Assembly (NCBI GenBank): GCA_019614645.1
Contig: JABWDB010000005.1
Span: forward strand, 14,745,001 to 14,809,000
DNA: 64,000 nucleotides
Source of the DNA: Stratiolaelaps scimitus
Taxonomy: Eukaryota > Arthropoda > Arachnida > Mesostigmata > Laelapidae
Direction of reading: 5' to 3'
The notes beneath the pieces are model-generated. The model did not search any database, had not been told where the DNA came from, and saw nothing but the letters and a program-made list of their open reading frames with translations. Position 1 is the stretch's first letter. Every line of letters begins with the position of its first letter. Of the stretch, positions 59,804-64,000 are shown piece by piece. A program made the translations under genes and the position numbers.

Positions 59804-62800
59804 ATGTCAGGGATACCGCCGCCCGACCCGTTTCTGCCCCGCCCCGGACCACCCATCATTCCGTTTGAGGTATGGTTGTCAATGTTTGAGACGTATATGG
59901 AAGCAACCGGCCAAACTTCTTCTTCGGACAGTCGGAAGCGTTCATTGCTGCTAACCTGTCTGGGAGCCGAGGGTTTCGTTCAATATAAGGCCATGGAGGG
60001 TCAGCCGGTGAACGTGGACGAGAAGAGCAAGACGCCGCTGTATGACACAGCAGTGATGCTTCTACGTGCGAGATTTGTTACTAGATCCGGACTAACAGCT
60101 GCACGTGCGGATTTTCTCGGTCGTTCGTTTCGACCCGGCGAGGGTGTTGCAGAGTACGCGACGGCCCTTTTGGGCATTGGGAAGCACTGTTCGTTTGACA
60201 AGTTCAACCTAGACCAGGCGGTAGTGACGATGATAATCGTTAATGTGCCTAATGAGAATGTCCGACGTGCATTACTGAATGAAGAGTCCACAGAGTTGAC
60301 TCTCGAAAAGGCGCTCACGTTGGCGAAACAGGCCGAACAGAGATCTGCAGAGGCGAGTCGATTCGCCGGTACCGTTGGTATGGGATCGCGCCCGAATGTG
60401 TGCGCTGTCGAAGAGGTAGATGCGATCCGCCAACCGATGGATTGGAAAAAGGGTGGCCGACGTGCCCCGGCCGGTTCATCTCACCGAAGGCGAACCACGA
60501 ATCACAACTACAGCAGCCCCAGCCATCCGAGCACGAGTAGAGCGACCGATGTTCGCCACTGTGCGCGCTGCACTAGCACTCGTCACACCTCAGATGACCC
60601 AGCATGTCCCGCACTCAATGCGATGTGTAGAAGCTGCCGCGAATACGGCCACTATGGAGTAGTTTGCTCCAAGTGGAAGAAGATATCTTGTGTATCAGAA
60701 CATGAGGAAATGAATGACCAGATGGTTTTTGTGTATTCGTTGTCGTTTCTTCGTGATAAACGCGTGTCATGTTTAGTTAAGGTAAATAAGGAAAATACTA
60801 CGTTTATGGTGGATTCTGGGGCGACGGCGACCATTTTAGGTAGTAGTGATTGTAAGAAATATATGGATAGACTACGGCCGGTTAGTAAGAGGTTAGTGGC
60901 ATATACTGGGGAACCTATAAAAGCGAAAGGGGAGATCGATGTTGAATTGGAATTTGATGGAAAAATTACACATTGTAGAGTATTTGTTGTTGAAAAGGGC
61001 CAATCTGTGTTAGGTATGGATGCTTTGCGAGCTCTTGGAATGAATATTGACTGTAAGCAAGGTAAATGTTGGGTGGCAGCTGTTGGCGAGGTCCCATTAC
61101 CGGATCATCTTAAACAATTTAGTGGTTTGTTTAATGGGGATCTTGGAAAGATAGAGGGCTATAAGCATTTGATCAGAACAAAGAACGGGATCATCCCTAA
61201 GCAGCAGAAATTGAGGCGTTTGCCTATCGAAATTCGCCACAGAGTAAAGGAATTGATTGACCGAATGCAAGACCAAGGTGTCATCGAGAAGACCGATGCA
61301 TCCGAGTGGGTGTCTCCGTTGGTAATAGTTCAGAAGAAAAGTGGTGATCTCAGGTTCTGTGTTGATCTACGTGAAGTAAATAGAGCGATAGTTGCGAATC
61401 CATTTCCAATACCCCACCTCGAGGATCTTCTGCTAGAATTAAGAGGAGCATCCGTGTTTTCTAAGATTGATGCCATGAGCGCATATTTTCAACTTGAATT
61501 GGCTGAGAGTTCTCGCAGTATGACGGCGTTCATCACGCCGTGGGGACTCTTCCGTTTCCGACGAGTACCACAAGGTCTTAGCTCAGCACCGGGTGCTTTC
61601 CAAGAAGTGATGCAGGATCTTCTTGGAGATCTCACAGGTGTCGTAATTTATCTTGATGATGTACTAATTTTTGGTAACACGCAGGCTCAGCATGATGAAC
61701 GTTTACATGCGGTTCTGTCTAGGATCCAGAATGCCGGTATGACGTTGAATTCCAAGTGTGTTTTCAGTGTACCAGTTGTTGATTTCGTCGGATTTACCAT
61801 CAGTGCGGACGGGGTTCGTCCGACCATCGATAACGTTCGGGCGATTCAGGAGATGCCAGTACCCACCACTGTTGTTCAACTTCGGTCCATGTTGGGTGCG
61901 GCGAGTTTCTATATACGTTGCGTACCTCATTTTGCGGATCGGACTGAACCATTGAGGCGTTTGCTTAGGCAAGGTGTCGTATTCGATTGGGGTCCAGAGC
62001 AGCAGACCGCATTCGAGGACATTAAACGAGAGATTCGGAACGCTGCACCGCTCGCGATCTTTGACCCGAAATTGGAGACTATCATAGCTACCGACGCATC
62101 GGACTATGGTCTCGGAGCAGTTTTGCTACAACGCCACTTCGATCGTGAACTTCCGGTAGCGTATGCTTCGACTGTTCTAGATACGGCTCAGCGCAAATAT
62201 TCGACGGGTGAGAAAGAAGCATTAGCATGTTTATTTGCTATCGAGAAATGGCACGTTTTCTTGTGGGGTCGTCCCTTCGTGCTTCGCACTGACCACCAGG
62301 CTTTGGTGGCTCTTCTGGGTACTTCTGGCACGGGTCGGAAGCCAATGAGGCTGGCTCGTTGGGTCGAACGTTTACGACCGTACAATTTCACGGTAGAGTA
62401 TCGTCCCGGTGTCAGCAATATTGTCCCTGATATGTTGTCTCGATTACCAGTGCCGGAAGTATTTAGTTTAGGAAATGACAATGAGGACGAAACAGTGGTA
62501 GCCGCTATTATAGATGATGTGAAACCTATGGAATGGAATGATATATCCAGTGCAACACAGCGTGATGTTGAACTCCAGACTGTTATTACTTTACTTTCTA
62601 AGAAATCTCGACCAGAAAACGTGCCCGCCACTTGGCGTCCGATTTTTCAGGAATTATCGGTGCTTGATGGTGTTGTCCTTCGTGGGAATCAGGTGGTTCT
62701 ACCTCTCTCTTTACGCTCGAAAGCCATGACCTTGGCTCATTCAGACGCTCACCAAGGAATTGTTCGTACTAAACAGAGGTTAAGAGGTCATTTCTGGTGG

Positions 62801-64000
62801 CCGTCCATGGACAGGCAGGTGGAGGAGCTTGTCAAGTGTTGTGGCATTTGCCAACATCTAGATAAAACGGCCCAGCAGGCACCCGCTCCAATGATCCCAG
62901 TAGAGTTGCCTCATGGTCCATGGCAAAAACTTGCGGTGGACATTCGGGGTCCCGATGGTTCACTTCCACACAATTGCCGATTCCAGATTGTCGTGATCGA
63001 CTATTTTTCAAAATGGGTTGAAGTAGAATTAGTACCTGAAGCGTCGACCAGACGGATACTGGGTTTCTTGAGACGTATTTTTGCTCGTGAAGGGAATCCT
63101 CACTCCTTGGTGTCGGATAATGGAGTCCAGTTTGTGAGTCATGAGTTCCAGGAGTTTTTGAGTTGTCGAGGTATTCAACACCAACGCACAGCAGTCTACC
63201 ATCCACAGAGTAATGGGTTAGTGGAACGATTTAACCGAACCCTAGGTGGATTTTTACAGACTGCACGACAGACTGGTGGTAATGATGTTGAGATGAGGGT
63301 GATCGAGATGGTTGCCTCCTATAACTCCACACCCCATGCAACTACTAATAAGAGTCCCTCCAAGTTACTTCACGGTCGTGATATGCGTACTAAACTCACA
63401 GTCTTACGACCTAGGTCCACTCCTTTGGGAGGAGAGAAATGGAGGAAGGCTATCGCTAAAAAACAACTGAGTCAAAAGAGTTACGCCGATCAGAGACGTG
63501 CTGCTAAGCTAAGGGTTTTCAAGGAAGGCGACTGGGTTAAGATAAAGAAACCGGGTCATGTGTCTAAAGGGGACTCTCATTACTCGACACCTGTTAAAGT
63601 TCTGAAACGTCTGGGAGAAGTAACATATTTGACGAGTGACTCCCGTAGATGGAATGTCGCTCGGCTGTCCCCAACGAACTTGCAACCTGATATTGAGAGC
63701 CGTGAAACTATTGATTTTGGTTTAGGGCCGAATATGGATCTCTATAGACACTACCAACAGGACCAGCAACAAAATCAAGATTCGGTTGGACCGTCGTCGT
63801 TCATAACCGAAGACTCACCTACAACGACTGACGGTAACCTAATGGAATCGAGACGGAAACCCACCAAGCGTACTGTAGAGGACGCTGACGTTACACAACT
63901 AGAAGAACCTGACCTAGGTATCGGATCACGACGTAGGCAACGACCTCGGTGGATGCAAGACTATTATATTGAGTCTGGAGTCAGACAGCATGATGAAGTG
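59804..64000 (+). CDS. Ty3/gypsy Gag-Pol polyprotein, 3' end beyond window (1,399+ codons)
   Basis: One frame runs from the ATG at 59804 to the window edge. I read gag through the RT active site codon by codon and checked the frame at later motifs; no stop was found and no Gag-Pol frameshift is needed. Residues 1-250 are Gag. Two zinc knuckles follow at 253-288, C-x2-C-x4-H-x6-C and C-x2-C-x4-H-x4-C. The protease has DSGA at 337-340. Reverse transcriptase spans about 450-640, with VDLREVNRAI, PQGLSSAPGAF and YLDD at 616-619. RNase H (about 760-880) has ATDASDYGLGAVL and PDMLSRLP. Integrase has an H2C2 finger (about 977-1016) and catalytic D1046, D1105 and E1141, the last two 35 residues apart as usual. 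A Gln-rich C-terminal tail ends with RRRQRPRWMQDYY, a motif often seen near the end of such proteins. The intact frame suggests a young copy. Confidence 0.95.
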   Translation, partial: MSGIPPPDPFLPRPGPPIIPFEVWLSMFETYMEATGQTSSSDSRKRSLLLTCLGAEGFVQYKAMEGQPVNVDEKSKTPLYDTAVMLLRARFVTRSGLTAARADFLGRSFRPGEGVAEYATALLGIGKHCSFDKFNLDQAVVTMIIVNVPNENVRRALLNEESTELTLEKALTLAKQAEQRSAEASRFAGTVGMGSRPNVCAVEEVDAIRQPMDWKKGGRRAPAGSSHRRRTTNHNYSSPSHPSTSRATDVRHCARCTSTRHTSDDPACPALNAMCRSCREYGHYGVVCSKWKKISCVSEHEEMNDQMVFVYSLSFLRDKRVSCLVKVNKENTTFMVDSGATATILGSSDCKKYMDRLRPVSKRLVAYTGEPIKAKGEIDVELEFDGKITHCRVFVVEKGQSVLGMDALRALGMNIDCKQGKCWVAAVGEVPLPDHLKQFSGLFNGDLGKIEGYKHLIRTKNGIIPKQQKLRRLPIEIRHRVKELIDRMQDQGVIEKTDASEWVSPLVIVQKKSGDLRFCVDLREVNRAIVANPFPIPHLEDLLLELRGASVFSKIDAMSAYFQLELAESSRSMTAFITPWGLFRFRRVPQGLSSAPGAFQEVMQDLLGDLTGVVIYLDDVLIFGNTQAQHDERLHAVLSRIQNAGMTLNSKCVFSVPVVDFVGFTISADGVRPTIDNVRAIQEMPVPTTVVQLRSMLGAASFYIRCVPHFADRTEPLRRLLRQGVVFDWGPEQQTAFEDIKREIRNAAPLAIFDPKLETIIATDASDYGLGAVLLQRHFDRELPVAYASTVLDTAQRKYSTGEKEALACLFAIEKWHVFLWGRPFVLRTDHQALVALLGTSGTGRKPMRLARWVERLRPYNFTVEYRPGVSNIVPDMLSRLPVPEVFSLGNDNEDETVVAAIIDDVKPMEWNDISSATQRDVELQTVITLLSKKSRPENVPATWRPIFQELSVLDGVVLRGNQVVLPLSLRSKAMTLAHSDAHQGIVRTKQRLRGHFWWPSMDRQVEELVKCCGICQHLDKTAQQAPAPMIPVELPHGPWQKLAVDIRGPDGSLPHNCRFQIVVIDYFSKWVEVELVPEASTRRILGFLRRIFAREGNPHSLVSDNGVQFVSHEFQEFLSCRGIQHQRTAVYHPQSNGLVERFNRTLGGFLQTARQTGGNDVEMRVIEMVASYNSTPHATTNKSPSKLLHGRDMRTKLTVLRPRSTPLGGEKWRKAIAKKQLSQKSYADQRRAAKLRVFKEGDWVKIKKPGHVSKGDSHYSTPVKVLKRLGEVTYLTSDSRRWNVARLSPTNLQPDIESRETIDFGLGPNMDLYRHYQQDQQQNQDSVGPSSFITEDSPTTTDGNLMESRRKPTKRTVEDADVTQLEEPDLGIGSRRRQRPRWMQDYYIESGVRQHDEV

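Larger units (their letters stand above)
59751..64000 (+). mobile_element. Ty3/gypsy LTR retrotransposon, truncated by the window edge
   Basis: The segment holds the primer-binding site, leader and gag-pol frame of a Ty3/gypsy element. The domain order protease, reverse transcriptase, RNase H, integrase is that of the gypsy group and separates it from the BEL/Pao element. The wording of the RT and integrase motifs suggests the Mag-like clade common in arthropods, which is an inference. The 3' LTR and any later frame lie beyond 64000. Confidence 0.93.

Noticed and set aside
1..64000. CRISPR arrays, operons, riboswitches or bacterial regulatory sites
   Set aside because: None seen; gene spacing, splice signals and retroelements indicate an animal nuclear genome.
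1..64000. Known conserved microRNAs (let-7, mir-1, mir-9, mir-124, bantam)
   Set aside because: Their mature sequences were not spotted in a visual scan; a proper search was not possible.

Overview
The window looks like nuclear DNA of a metazoan, most likely an arthropod. It holds one intron-interrupted class C GPCR exon, BEL/Pao, Ty3/gypsy, mariner, LINE and tRNA-derived SINE sequences, many AT microsatellites and no bacterial-style gene packing. A mite or tick is a guess from the overall style; nothing here fixes the order.

Layout. From 1 to about 12.5 kb: the first coding exon (3762-5151, minus strand) of a metabotropic-glutamate-receptor-like gene, with its CAG/CTG-rich 5' flank and two GC-rich stretches (7.3-8.6 kb and 10.0-11.5 kb) that may be promoter or untranslated exon sequence. 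From 12.5 to 41 kb: mostly non-coding DNA with dispersed repeats. These are a tRNA-like SINE with a (TTA)n tail (12.56-12.70 kb), a decayed mariner transposase end (14.56-14.83 kb), a decayed gypsy reverse-transcriptase fragment (14.95-15.10 kb), a probable SINE (22.9-23.1 kb) and a SINE with a clean 14-bp target duplication (30.73-30.96 kb). A GC-rich segment at 26.2-26.66 kb ends in a strong splice donor. From 41,038 to 48,348: a complete BEL/Pao retrotransposon on the minus strand with LTRs that look identical and one open gag-pol frame of 1,991 codons. From 48.3 to 59.3 kb: non-coding DNA, microsatellites and a decayed LINE (51.58-52.05 kb). From about 59.3 kb to the end: the 5' part of a Ty3/gypsy element on the plus strand, with a continuous gag-pol frame of 1,399 codons that runs off the window.

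The genes do not form a pathway. The window is one host receptor exon in a repeat-rich intergenic or intronic landscape, with two apparently young LTR elements and several old relics. I found no new defence or other multi-gene system. Points worth a second look are the intact BEL copy with its DPGS protease motif, the unusually long low-complexity N-terminus of the receptor, and a short tail motif shared by two SINE-like copies. Intron-exon calls outside the receptor exon are weak because no transcript evidence is available.
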